From JASHVB01 sp049522565 (GTDB lineage Bacteria; Pseudomonadota; Alphaproteobacteria; Acetobacterales; Acetobacteraceae): a stretch of 7,929 nucleotides of DNA. The translations under genes and the position numbers were made by a program. Under the pieces are notes generated by a model. It did no database searches. It saw nothing but the letters and a program-made list of their open reading frames with translations, and was not told the origin of the DNA. Positions 1 through 6,636 of the stretch are shown in pieces (position 1 is the stretch's first letter; the number at the start of each line of letters is the position of its first letter). The stretch lies in contig JBEKNT010000330.1 in the NCBI GenBank assembly GCA_049522565.1, forward strand, positions 1 through 7,929, in the 5' to 3' direction.

Positions 1-126
1 TAGCTGGGATGGAACGGAAAAGCACTAGGAAATTCCGAGGCTTCTCGGCAACTGTCAAATGGCAGGATACGTCGTGGGACGGGTGGAGACGATCGGGCAT
101 AAACAGCGAACGAGACGTCGAAATTG
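1..126. other. Lower-GC flank without a recognised gene
   Basis: This stretch is about 55% G+C (48% in the first 60 bases), clearly below the roughly 70% or more of the DNA after it. I recognise no gene. A frame is open across it, but its product is arginine-rich and low-complexity and looks like no protein family. A small perfect hairpin (CCGAG at 35-39, CTCGG at 44-48) is followed by AATTT when read on the minus strand, so it could be a very weak terminator; this is not convincing. The compositional break falls at the point where the adjacent tRNA fragment loses homology. The stretch may therefore be the edge of inserted DNA, which is inference. Confidence 0.35.
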
Positions 127-168
127 GGATTAGGAATCCTGTGCTCTATCCTGCTGAGCTACGGGGAC
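127..168 (-). pseudogene. 5' half of tRNA-Arg(CCT), truncated in the anticodon stem
   Basis: Read on the minus strand from 168 downwards, the sequence matches a tRNA 5' half position by position. It has acceptor strand GTCCCCG (168-162), TA, D-arm GCTC / AGCAGGATA / GAGC (159-143), a linker A, anticodon 5' stem CAGGA (141-137) and the 7-nt loop TTCCTAA (136-130) with anticodon CCT, which reads AGG (Arg). The 3' anticodon strand begins TCC (129-127) and then continues CA instead of the required TG. No T-arm (GGTTCGAATCC-like) or matching 3' acceptor strand occurs in positions 1-126. As it stands the gene is broken after about nucleotide 41. It may be a displaced fragment left by recombination, or a gene split by an insertion whose other half lies outside the window. 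The identity of the half-tRNA is well supported; its history is inference. Confidence 0.75.
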
Positions 169-466
169 CACCGATCGGATCGGATTTCGCGGCCACTATC
201 GCTGCGCCTTCCATAGCATTGGCGCTCCGGCGCGGCGAGAGGCAGCCGTGCAAACGGCGCCCTCCCGGCAAAAGCCCGCGCCACAGCGGTCGCCACCTGG
301 GCCTGTGGCCGGCTTTTCCGTACCGCCGGGTTCCGGCGGCGCTACCCAACGGCCGGAAGCCGCCGGCGCGGCGACGCGTGGGAGGGCCGATCGCGAGCCG
401 CCCCTGCGGCAGTCAACGCAACGCCCGGATGGCAACGCGCGCCACGCCGCGCCACATTGCGACCCT
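169..466. other. Spacer between the tRNA fragment and ada
   Basis: This 298-bp GC-rich spacer contains no gene I can support. The ada frame stays open back to an ATG at 248, but the extra 73 residues are Pro/Arg/Gly-rich low complexity and absent from Ada proteins. A perfect 7-bp hairpin (CCGCCGG 323-329, CCGGCGG 333-339, 3-nt loop) sits in the middle. I could not find a convincing sigma-70 promoter or an E. coli-style Ada box (AAAGCGCA-type) ahead of ada. Confidence 0.4.
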
Positions 467-1531
467 ATGAAAGACACCCACACCATCGACCGGCTGCCCG
501 ACGAGCATCTCTGGCAACTGGTCCTCACCCGCCAGCCAGGCGACTTCCTGTATGCCGTCACGACGATGGGGGTGTATTGCCGTCCCGGCTGCCCCTCACC
601 TCGCCCGCTGCGCAAGAACGTCCGCTTCCTCCGCAACCCGGCCGAGGCGGAAGCCGCCGGTTTCCGCGCCTGCAAGCGCTGCGACCCGAAGGGAGAACGT
701 GCCGGCATCGCCCAGGCGGTGGTGCGCGACGCCTGCGCATGCATCGCGGCGGCGGAGGAGATCCCGTCGCTCGACGCGCTGGCGACCCGCGCCGGCTACT
801 CGCGCTTCCACTTCCTGCGGCTGTTCCGCGACCACACCGGGCTGACCCCGCGGGCCTATGCCGAAGGCGTCCGCGCCCGCAAGCTGGGCGCGGCCCTGGC
901 GGAGGGCACACGGGTGGCCGACGCGGTGGCCGATGCCGGCTTCGGCTCGGAAAGCCGCGTCTACGAGAAAACCGGCGCCCTGCTCGGTATGACCCCGGGC
1001 GCGGCCCGCCGCGGCGGCGCGGGGGAAATAATCCGCACCGCCGCCGCCGACTGCGCTTTCGGCCGCCTGCTGGTTGGCGCCACCGACAAGGGCGTGTGCT
1101 TCATCGGCTTCGCCGAGCCGGACGACGCGTTGCTCTCCGACCTGCGCCGCCGCTTCCCGCGCGCGCGGATCGAAGCCGACGACGCCGCGCTGGCCGGCAC
1201 CGTGCGGGCGGTGCTGGATTTCCTGGAGGAGCCAAAGCAGGCGCTGGGCCTACCGCTCGACCTGCGTGGCACCGCGTTCCAGCAACTGGTGTGGCGCACG
1301 CTGACGCGCATCCCGCCAGGCCAGACGCGCAGCTACGCGGAGGTGGCGGCGATGGTCGGCAACCCGCGCGCGGTGCGTGCCGTGGCGCGGTCCTGCGCGA
1401 CGAACCCGGTGGCGTTGGCCGTGCCGTGCCACCGTGTGGTGGGCAGCGACGGCGCGCTGACCGGCTATCGCTGGGGCGTGCCGCGCAAGCGCGCGCTGCT
1501 GGAGCGCGAGCAGGCGGTGGCGAGGGACTGA
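467..1531 (+). CDS. ada: Ada: methylated-DNA--[protein]-cysteine S-methyltransferase and transcriptional activator
   Basis: This is a suicide DNA-repair protein and regulator of the adaptive response to alkylation. It takes methyl groups from phosphotriesters on an N-terminal zinc-bound cysteine, which turns on its AraC-type DNA-binding domain. It takes O6-methyl groups from guanine (and O4 from thymine) on a C-terminal cysteine. From the ATG at 467 the product is 354 aa, the length of E. coli Ada. The zinc ligands Cys38, Cys42, Cys69 and Cys72 (VYCRPGC and ACKRC) and the PCHRV acceptor Cys321 fall at the same residue numbers as in E. coli, which decides the start. AraC-type helix-turn-helix motifs occupy about 88-182, including AGYSRFHFLRLFRDHTG. 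The methyltransferase domain follows, with GTAFQQLVW from 268 and RAVARSCATNPVALAVPCHRV before the acceptor. No strong Shine-Dalgarno is visible. All catalytic residues are present, so it should be active. It appears to be a single-gene unit; no alkB or alkA lies beside it. Confidence 0.96.
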   Translation: MKDTHTIDRLPDEHLWQLVLTRQPGDFLYAVTTMGVYCRPGCPSPRPLRKNVRFLRNPAEAEAAGFRACKRCDPKGERAGIAQAVVRDACACIAAAEEIPSLDALATRAGYSRFHFLRLFRDHTGLTPRAYAEGVRARKLGAALAEGTRVADAVADAGFGSESRVYEKTGALLGMTPGAARRGGAGEIIRTAAADCAFGRLLVGATDKGVCFIGFAEPDDALLSDLRRRFPRARIEADDAALAGTVRAVLDFLEEPKQALGLPLDLRGTAFQQLVWRTLTRIPPGQTRSYAEVAAMVGNPRAVRAVARSCATNPVALAVPCHRVVGSDGALTGYRWGVPRKRALLEREQAVARD

Positions 1532-1534
1532 AAG

Positions 1535-1580
1535 CGGCGGCGCCGCCGTACAGGGGGGGGGACGCACGGCGGCGCCGTCC
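1535..1580 (+). terminator. GC-rich palindromes after ada, possible terminator
   Basis: Four bases after the ada stop there is a perfect 14-nt palindrome, CGGCGGCGCCGCCG (1535-1548). A run of nine G (1553-1561) follows, then a second palindrome, ACGGCGGCGCCGT (1566-1578), flanked by GGAC/GTCC (1560-1563 and 1577-1580). The two share the core CGGCGGCGCCG. There is no T tract, so this is not a classical intrinsic terminator. Position and stem strength still suggest it blunts read-through from ada. The function is inferred. Confidence 0.3.
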
Positions 1581-1657
1581 GGCGCGGCAAGGGGTCACCG
1601 CGCCGTGGGATACGGCCACACCGGCCGGTCCCGAGGGAAGCTCAGGCCGGCAAACGC

Positions 1658-1694
1658 CGTGACCGGCAGTGGCGTTCCCGAAAAGCCGGTCACG
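1658..1694. repeat. Perfect 10-bp inverted repeat
   Basis: CGTGACCGGC (1658-1667) and GCCGGTCACG (1685-1694) are exact reverse complements separated by 17 nt. The repeat lies midway between ada and the aldo/keto reductase gene. It could be an operator for a dimeric regulator, though the 17-nt gap is long, or a stem in a transcript or repeat element. No T tract follows, so it is not a standard terminator. The symmetry is directly visible; its role is unknown. Confidence 0.45.
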
Positions 1695-1702
1695 TTGCAG
1701 TA

Positions 1703-1755
1703 GGGTGGAGCCGAGGATACCTATCCCGCGCTGCGGGAAAGGTGCGATATCCCAC
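1703..1755. repeat. REP-like interrupted palindrome upstream of the aldo/keto reductase
   Basis: A nested palindrome is centred at 1731. TCCCGC (1724-1729) pairs with GCGGGA (1733-1738) over a 3-nt loop. The stem continues with ACCT/AGGT (1719-1722 and 1740-1743) across one A-A mismatch, then GGAT/ATCC (1715-1718 and 1749-1752) across a small bulge. The left edge has the GTAGGGTGG-type opening seen in many proteobacterial intergenic palindromes. It ends 21 bp before the next start codon. I call it REP-like from the architecture; membership in a genome-wide family cannot be tested here. Confidence 0.4.
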
Positions 1756-1776
1756 TCCAGCCGGGGATGACCGTCC

Positions 1777-2799
1777 ATGGACCCGCTCGCCCGCCGTAAA
1801 CTTGGCCGCACCGACATCGAGCTCACGCAACTCGGCCTCGGCGGCGCCGGGTTGGGGGATTTGTTCGACGTGGTGGAGGACGCCGACGCCGGCGCCACGT
1901 TGCAGGCGGCGTGGGACGCCGGCATCCGCTACTACGACACGTCGCCGTGGTACGGCCGCGGGCAGAGTGAGCACCGCTTCGGCCGCGCGCTGTATCGCCG
2001 GCCACGCGCCGAGTACGTGCTCTCCACCAAGGTCGGCCGGCTGTTCCGCGCCTTCCACGATGCGGAGAATTTCGCGCACGGCTTCTGGCGCGGCGGCCTG
2101 AAATTCCAGCACCGCTTCGACTACAGCTACGACGGGGTGATGCGCAGCTTCGAGGATAGCCTGCAACGCCTCGGCCTGCCGCGCATCGACCTGCTGCTGA
2201 TCCACGACCTGGACATCGCGCACCACGCAACCGAGGCGAAGCTGGCTGCCTATCTGACCGAACTGCACAACGGCGGCTGCCGCGCGCTGACGGAACTCAA
2301 GCAGGCCGGACTGATCGGCGGTATCGGCGCCGGCATCAACGAACCCGGCATGATGCCGCGCTTACTCGACCTGATGGACCTCGACTGCTTCCTGGTGGCG
2401 CTGCCCTACACACTGCTCGACACCGATGTCCTGGACAGCGAATTTCCGCGCTGCGCCGCGCGTGGCGTGGGCATTGTCATCGGCGCCACGTTCGCCTCGG
2501 GCATCCTTGCCACCGGCGCGGTGCCCGGGGCGCGCTACCGTTACGCCGACGCGACGCCGCAGGTGCTGGCCAAGGTGCAGCGGATCGAGGCGGTGTGTGC
2601 GCGCCACCACGTGCCGCTGCCCGCTGCGGCGCTGCAATTCCCGCTCGGCCATCCCTCGGTCGCCGCGGTGATTCCCGGCGCGCTGCGGCCAGAGCATGTC
2701 ACGCGCAATGTCGCCGCGTTCCGCCATGCGATTCCGGCGGCGTTCTGGGCCGAGCTGAAGCACGAGGGGCTGTTGCGGGCGGATGCGCCGGTGCCGTGA
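1777..2799 (+). CDS. Aldo/keto reductase (D-threo-aldose 1-dehydrogenase / pyridoxal 4-dehydrogenase-like)
   Basis: A 340-aa cytosolic TIM-barrel oxidoreductase of the aldo/keto reductase superfamily, complete at both ends. The catalytic tetrad is visible: Asp54 and Tyr59 in YYDTSPWYG, Lys85 in LSTKVGR and His143 in LLLIHD. The stretch FDYSYDGVMRSFEDSLQRLG (114-133) and IDLLLIHDLD resemble the subgroup that includes D-threo-aldose (L-fucose) 1-dehydrogenase and pyridoxal 4-dehydrogenase. Members of that subgroup oxidise sugar or pyridoxal hemiacetals with NAD(P)+. The exact substrate cannot be read from the sequence. A GGGGA at 1763-1767 lies 9 nt before the ATG as a possible ribosome binding site. 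No sugar-catabolism genes flank it, so pathway context is lacking. The family is certain; the substrate is open. Confidence 0.92.
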   Translation: MDPLARRKLGRTDIELTQLGLGGAGLGDLFDVVEDADAGATLQAAWDAGIRYYDTSPWYGRGQSEHRFGRALYRRPRAEYVLSTKVGRLFRAFHDAENFAHGFWRGGLKFQHRFDYSYDGVMRSFEDSLQRLGLPRIDLLLIHDLDIAHHATEAKLAAYLTELHNGGCRALTELKQAGLIGGIGAGINEPGMMPRLLDLMDLDCFLVALPYTLLDTDVLDSEFPRCAARGVGIVIGATFASGILATGAVPGARYRYADATPQVLAKVQRIEAVCARHHVPLPAAALQFPLGHPSVAAVIPGALRPEHVTRNVAAFRHAIPAAFWAELKHEGLLRADAPVP

Positions 2800-2802
2800 C
2801 TG

Positions 2803-2918
2803 ATCATCGGCGCGCGGCGCAGTTCGACCCGCAGCACCGGTTCTCCCACCTCGTTAGCAGCAGGCACGGTGAACACGGCCTTGGACGTGTCGAGGCCAAT
2901 ACGGTTAATCTCGCTCAT
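2803..2918 (-). pseudogene. N-terminal remnant of an IS110-family transposase
   Basis: On the minus strand an ATG at 2918 opens the sequence MSEINRIGLDTSKAVFTVPA and continues through NEVGEPVLRVELRRA, about 37 residues. This is the characteristic N-terminus of IS110/IS1111-family DEDD transposases. IGLDTSK carries the first catalytic Asp of the RuvC-like domain. Recognisable similarity ends near 2803-2810, just beyond the 3' end of the aldo/keto reductase gene. The rest of the roughly 300-400-aa protein, including the Tnp20 domain with its catalytic Ser, is missing, so it is non-functional. It is most likely a decayed insertion or an internal deletion scar. The left limit is approximate because the frame runs on into the neighbouring gene without a stop. 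Confidence 0.75.
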
Positions 2919-3057
2919 CGGCGGCTGTTGTCTTGGGTTGTGCAACCCCCAAAAGTGGCACGAGATGCCGTGGCGCCGTCCCCCCCGACAATGACAGGGC
3001 TCGGTCCGTTGCCGCGCGCCTTGCCACATCTCCCGCACCGCCCCGGCCTCTGCGAAG
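2919..3057 (-). mobile_element. Probable non-coding end of the IS110-family remnant
   Basis: Upstream of the transposase start (minus strand) lies a non-coding stretch with the palindrome GGGTTGTGCAACCC (2935-2948), 17 bp from the start codon, and a run of seven C at 2970-2976. In the IS110 group the non-coding end ahead of the transposase encodes the structured bridge RNA that guides target choice, so part of that end may survive here. The outer boundary of the element is not visible, since these elements often lack clear terminal inverted repeats. The feature end is therefore a guess set by the next gene's upstream region. Confidence 0.35.
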
Positions 3058-3096
3058 ATGCCTGCCACGACAACCAACAGCAACGGAGGAAGCGCC

Positions 3097-3921
3097 ATGC
3101 CAACAACCAACAAGACCGCCATCGTCACCGGCGCCGCGAGCGGCATCGGGCGCGCCATCGCGCTCGGCCTGCTTGGCGCCGGCATCGACGTCGCGGCGGT
3201 CGATCGCACCGCCCCGGGGCTGGAATCGCTCGCGGCCGCCGCGGTGGGAAAACCCGGCGCGGTGCGGACCATTCTCGCCGACCTCGCCCAGCCCGACGCG
3301 TTCGACCGCATCGTCGCGGCCACACTCGACCGGCACGGCCGGATCGACGTGCTGATCAACAATGCCGGCATCGGCCAAGCCTCGATCCGCGCCGACGCGC
3401 GCACAACACCGATCCGCTTCTGGGAGGTCACGCCGGAGCAGTGGAGCCGCTTCCTCGCGGTGAATGCCACCGCACCGATCATGATGGCACGCGCCGTCTT
3501 GCCGCACATGCTGGCGGCAAAGGCCGGCCGCGTCATCACCGTCACCACCAGCCTCGGCACCATGGTGCGCGAGGGCTACCTGCTCTACGGGGCCAGCAAG
3601 GCCGCCGCCGAGGCGGCGATGGCCAGCCTTTCGGGCGACCTGAAGGGTACCGGGGTCACCTCCAACGTGCTGGTCCCCGGTGGCGTCACCAACACCCCGC
3701 TGGTCGGCGAGCATGCCGGCGACCGCAGCCGCATGCTGCAACCCGAGATCATGGTCCCGCCGTTGCTCTGGCTGGTGTCCGACGCCGCCGCCACGGTGAA
3801 CGGCCGACGTTTCATTGCAGCCGACTGGGACGCCTCGCTGCCGCCCGATCAGGCGGCGGAGCAGGCCGGCGCGCCAATCGCCTGGCTGGGCATCGCGCGC
3901 ATGCCGATCGAGCCGGGGTGA
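3097..3921 (+). CDS. Short-chain dehydrogenase/reductase (SDR family)
   Basis: A 274-aa cytosolic NAD(P)-dependent oxidoreductase with a Rossmann fold. The cofactor motif TGAASGIG spans 11-18. Asp36 at the end of strand 2 (VAAVDR) suggests a preference for NAD(H). NNAG is at 88-91, a structural Asn at 123 (LAVNATAP), and the active-site YGASK has Tyr164 and Lys168. Alignment to FabG-type enzymes over the GTM that follows puts Thr151 where the catalytic Ser normally sits, with Ser152 beside it. The C-terminal part (PGGVTNTPLVGEH) is typical of substrate-loop regions. The ATG at 3097 is preferred over one at 3058 because GGAGGA (3085-3090) lies 6 nt upstream and the fold begins right after it. 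The substrate is unknown, and the neighbours give no pathway. Confidence 0.93.
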   Translation: MPTTNKTAIVTGAASGIGRAIALGLLGAGIDVAAVDRTAPGLESLAAAAVGKPGAVRTILADLAQPDAFDRIVAATLDRHGRIDVLINNAGIGQASIRADARTTPIRFWEVTPEQWSRFLAVNATAPIMMARAVLPHMLAAKAGRVITVTTSLGTMVREGYLLYGASKAAAEAAMASLSGDLKGTGVTSNVLVPGGVTNTPLVGEHAGDRSRMLQPEIMVPPLLWLVSDAAATVNGRRFIAADWDASLPPDQAAEQAGAPIAWLGIARMPIEPG

Positions 3922-4015
3922 GCAAATACATCTCCGACCCGAGGTGGGCGAGGCGCCCCGCATCGGTCGGCGATGCGCCACCGTGGATGAAAGCAGCGCG
4001 CATATGACAGCCCCG

Positions 4016-4053
4016 CCCGCCGTCATACCGACCAAGGTCGGCATGACGGCGGG
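4016..4053. repeat. REP-like hairpin, 17 paired bases per arm
   Basis: CCCGCCGTCAT (4016-4026) pairs with ATGACGGCGGG (4043-4053), and CCGACC (4028-4033) with GGTCGG (4036-4041). There is a single A/C mismatch and a minimal central AA. The pattern GTCAT-N-CC...GG-N-ATGAC belongs to the widespread proteobacterial intergenic palindrome type (variants of GTCATTCC-CGCG-GGAATGAC). It lies 95 bp after the SDR stop, and CTTTTAT follows at 4067-4073, so it may also end SDR transcription. The hairpin is directly visible; the repeat-family assignment rests on its resemblance to known elements. Confidence 0.7.
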
Positions 4054-4072
4054 GGTCAGCGGAGAGCTTTTA

Positions 4073-4142
4073 TCGCACGTCGGTGCGAAGCGCGCGGTGA
4101 GCGTGCCGCGAACGGCACCGCGCGGCGTGCGGCATTCGCACC
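4073..4142. other. Region of nested and mutually exclusive inverted repeats
   Basis: Several exact pairings compete here. TCGCAC (4073-4078) can pair with GTGCGA (4083-4088). GGTGCGAA (4082-4089) can instead pair with TTCGCACC (4135-4142), enclosing a 9-bp stem CGCGCGGTG (4091-4099) / CACCGCGCG (4116-4124). GTGCG (4127-4131) can pair locally with CGCAC (4137-4141). Two local hairpins are therefore incompatible with one long-range fold. The segment lies upstream of the predicted cstA start of transcription, so it would be read only in transcripts from the SDR side or from an unseen promoter. No function is assigned. Confidence 0.4.
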
Positions 4143-4204
4143 CTCGTCGCCGCGCGCCTCGACCTTGGTCCGCTTCGCGGCCCAAGCCCACGTGGTGGGC
4201 GAGG

Positions 4205-4218
4205 TTGATTTACATCAA
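4205..4218. promoter_or_regulatory. FNR/Anr-type operator upstream of cstA
   Basis: TTGAT-TTAC-ATCAA is a perfect match to the FNR/Anr/FnrL consensus TTGAT-N4-ATCAA, with exact dyad symmetry centred at 4211.5. It lies 146 bp before the cstA start codon. A -10-like CATCAT at 4241-4246 would place transcription start near 4253 and the box centre at -41.5, the standard spacing for class II activation by FNR. The sequence match is direct; activation under low oxygen is inferred. Confidence 0.7.
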
Positions 4219-4240
4219 GGCGCCCGCCGCAAAGCCCTTG

Positions 4241-4246
4241 CATCAT
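4241..4246 (+). promoter_or_regulatory. Predicted -10 element of the cstA promoter
   Basis: CATCAT matches four of six positions of TATAAT. It was chosen because it falls exactly where a class II FNR-dependent promoter needs its -10 (centre of the FNR box at -41.5, predicted start near 4253). There is no good -35 hexamer, as expected when an activator overlaps that position. The implied leader to the cstA ATG is about 112 nt. Confidence 0.4.
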
Positions 4247-4316
4247 ACCCCATGAAACTCAGTCCGCGGTGCGGGAACGCCGCGGCATCCCGTTGTCCTG
4301 CCCGTTCGGCCGATCA

Positions 4317-4326
4317 CCAGGGATGC
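4317..4326 (+). promoter_or_regulatory. CsrA/RsmA-like site in the cstA leader
   Basis: CCAGGGATGC matches the CsrA consensus core (ACARGGAUGU) at eight of ten positions. A second GGA-containing stretch, GGAAGGGAGA (4351-4360), overlaps the ribosome binding site. In E. coli, CsrA represses cstA translation by binding its leader over the Shine-Dalgarno, so this arrangement would be expected if that control is conserved. GGA is frequent in GC-rich DNA. Here the first site can be drawn in a short stem (GGGA 4320-4323 with TCCC 4329-4332) rather than a loop, so the call is tentative. Confidence 0.3.
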
Positions 4327-4364
4327 CTTCCCGCCACTGTATGACAGCATGGAAGGGAGACGTC

Positions 4365-6428
4365 ATGACGTTCCAAGCCAAACTGCTGTGGGCAGCCGTC
4401 GCTGTCCTGGGCGCCGTCGCACTCGGCATCGTCGCACTCAGCCGCGGCGAACCGATCAACGCCGCATGGCTCGTCGTCGCCTCGGTGTGCGTCTACTTCA
4501 TCGCCTATCGCTTCTATGCGCTGTTCATCACCAACAAGGTGTTCGGCGTGGACATCAAGCGGCAGACGCCCGCCTACCGGCACAATGACGGCCTCGATTA
4601 CGTGCCGACCAACCGCTACGTGCTGTTCGGCCACCATTTCGCGGCAATCGCCGGCGCCGGACCACTGGTCGGCCCGGTGCTCGCGGCGCAGATGGGCTAC
4701 CTGCCTGGCACGCTGTGGATCCTTGCCGGCGTGGTGTTTGCCGGAGCAGTACAGGACATGACGGTGCTGTTCCTGTCCACGCGACGGGACGGCCGCTCGC
4801 TCGGCGACATGATCCGCTCCGAGCTCGGCCCAGTCCCCGGCGCCATCGCAGGTGTCGGCATCCTGCTGATCTGCATCATCATCCTGGCCGTGCTCGCACT
4901 GGTGGTGGTGAACGCCCTGGCCGGCAGCCCATGGGGCACGTTCACCGTGGTCTGCACCATCCCGATAGCGCTGATCATGGGCATCTACAGCCGCTTTATC
5001 CGGCCTGGCCGTATCGCCGAGATGTCCGTCCTCGGCGCCGTACTGCTGCTGGGGGCGCTGGTCTACGGCCGAACGGTTTCCGAAACGCCGGAACTGGCCG
5101 TGTGGTTCAACCTCTCCGGCCCGACGCTGGCTTTGATGATCATCGGCTATGGCTTCGTCGCCTCGGTGCTGCCGGTTTGGCTGTTGCTGGCGCCGCGCGA
5201 CTACCTGTCCACGTTCCTGAAGATCGGCACGATTTTGCTGCTCGCGATCGGCATCATGATTGTGCGCCCCGATCTGCAGATGGCAGCGGTTACCAAGTTC
5301 GTCGACGGCACCGGACCGGTCTGGGCCGGCAGCCTGTTCCCGTTCCTGTTCATCACCATCGCCTGCGGTGCGGTGTCCGGCTGGCACTCGCTCATCGCCT
5401 CGGGCACCACGCCGAAGATGATCGAGAACGAGGGCCAACTCCGCTTCATCGGCTATGGCGGGATGCTGATGGAATCGCTGGTCGCCATCATGGCGATGAT
5501 CGGCGCCACCGTGATCCATCCCGGTGTGTATTTCGCCATGAACAGCGGGGCCGGGCTGATCGGCGCCGACCCCGTCCATGCGGCGCAGGTGATCACCTCC
5601 TGGGGCTTCACCGTGACGCCGGACCTGCTGACCCAGACGGCGCATGACGTGGGCGAGGCCTCGATCATGTCGCGCACCGGGGGCGCGCCGACATTGGCGG
5701 TGGGCATGGCCACCATCTTGTCCGGTTTCCTCGGCGGCAAGATGCTGATGGGTATCTGGTACCATTTCGCCATCCTGTTCGAGGCGCTGTTCATACTCAC
5801 CACGGTGGACGCCGGCACGCGGGTTTGCCGCTTCATGATCCAGGATCTGGTCGGCAACGTGGTGCCCGCGTTCAAGGCGACCGAGTCGTGGACCAACAAC
5901 ATCGTCGGATCGGCCTTCGCATGCCTGCTGTGGGGCTATATCCTGTACCAGGGCGTGCTCGATCCCCTGGGAGGCATCTGGACCTTGTGGCCGCTATTCG
6001 GCACCGCCAACCAGATGCTCGCGGCGATCGCGCTGACGCTGTGCACGGTCGTGCTGTTCAAGATGAAGCGCGAGCGCTACGCCTGGGTTACCATCGTGCC
6101 GACGGTCTGGCTGGTCGCCTGCACCGTGACGGCGGGCCTGGAGAAGGTGTTCAGCCCGGATCCGGCGGTGGGCTTCGTCGCTCACGCGTTGAAGTTCGGT
6201 AGCGCGATGGCCGCGGGCACGACACTCGCTCCGGCCAAGACGATGCATCAGATGGGTCAGATCGTGTTCAACGACTACGTCGATGCAACGCTGGCCGGCT
6301 TGTTCGCGGCCTTGGTGGTGACGATGGTGGTCTACGGGATCATTCATTGCCGCAAGGCGATGGGTACTCCGAAGAGCACGACACACGAGGTCGGCCCCGG
6401 CCTGTTGGCAGGAGCAGGCGATGACTGA
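4365..6428 (+). CDS. cstA: CstA: carbon starvation protein, pyruvate/peptide transporter
   Basis: A 687-aa polytopic inner-membrane protein of the CstA family (E. coli CstA has 701 aa). Characterised relatives import pyruvate, and CstA is also linked to peptide uptake during carbon starvation. Family hallmarks are present: FGHHFAAIAGAGPLVGP at 88-104, then the AAQMGYLPGTLW and AGAVQDMTVLF segments, RRDGRSLGDMIR, SGWHSLIASGTTPKM from 338, and the C-terminal WGYILYQGVLDPLGGIWTLW and FGTANQMLAAIAL stretches. Hydrophobic segments run through nearly the whole length, starting at 7-25 and 33-55, with a short polar C-tail (about 665-687). The ATG at 4365 follows AGGGAG (4354-4359) by 5 nt and begins MTFQAKLLWAA. 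An upstream in-frame ATG at 4269 would add a charged, non-membrane leader and is rejected. It overlaps ybdD by 8 nt. The upstream FNR-type box and the CsrA-like leader suggest oxygen and carbon-storage control. Confidence 0.96.
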   Translation: MTFQAKLLWAAVAVLGAVALGIVALSRGEPINAAWLVVASVCVYFIAYRFYALFITNKVFGVDIKRQTPAYRHNDGLDYVPTNRYVLFGHHFAAIAGAGPLVGPVLAAQMGYLPGTLWILAGVVFAGAVQDMTVLFLSTRRDGRSLGDMIRSELGPVPGAIAGVGILLICIIILAVLALVVVNALAGSPWGTFTVVCTIPIALIMGIYSRFIRPGRIAEMSVLGAVLLLGALVYGRTVSETPELAVWFNLSGPTLALMIIGYGFVASVLPVWLLLAPRDYLSTFLKIGTILLLAIGIMIVRPDLQMAAVTKFVDGTGPVWAGSLFPFLFITIACGAVSGWHSLIASGTTPKMIENEGQLRFIGYGGMLMESLVAIMAMIGATVIHPGVYFAMNSGAGLIGADPVHAAQVITSWGFTVTPDLLTQTAHDVGEASIMSRTGGAPTLAVGMATILSGFLGGKMLMGIWYHFAILFEALFILTTVDAGTRVCRFMIQDLVGNVVPAFKATESWTNNIVGSAFACLLWGYILYQGVLDPLGGIWTLWPLFGTANQMLAAIALTLCTVVLFKMKRERYAWVTIVPTVWLVACTVTAGLEKVFSPDPAVGFVAHALKFGSAMAAGTTLAPAKTMHQMGQIVFNDYVDATLAGLFAALVVTMVVYGIIHCRKAMGTPKSTTHEVGPGLLAGAGDD

Positions 6429-6636
6429 GATGACAACGGGACGAGTGCGGCTGGTCTGCGAGATGGTGGTGCAGACCGCCCGGCTGATGGTCGGCGTGCC
6501 GGACTACCAGACCTACGTGACGCACCGGCAAACCAACCATCCGGGCCAACCGATCATGAACTACCAGGAGTTCTTCCGCGAGCGGCAGGACGCCCGCTAC
6601 GCCATCGGCAAGGGCCGCTTCAGGGGCTGCTGCTGA
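6421..6636 (+). CDS. ybdD: YbdD/YjiX family small protein
   Basis: A 71-aa protein of the YbdD/YjiX family, usually encoded directly after cstA or btsT and thought to be needed with the transporter for pyruvate uptake. It has the family core VGVPDYQTYVTHRQTNHPGQP (24-44), followed by EFFRERQDARY (50-60) and the terminal Cys70-Cys71 pair. The tail reads GKGRFRGCC, slightly altered from the more usual RCC ending. The start overlaps the cstA stop by 8 nt and GGCAGGAG (6408-6415) lies 5 nt before it, so the two genes are almost certainly one operon with coupled translation. An ATG three codons later is a possible alternative start. The 3' end overlaps the convergent permease gene by 17 bp. The biochemical role of the family is not settled. 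Confidence 0.93.
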   Translation: MTEMTTGRVRLVCEMVVQTARLMVGVPDYQTYVTHRQTNHPGQPIMNYQEFFRERQDARYAIGKGRFRGCC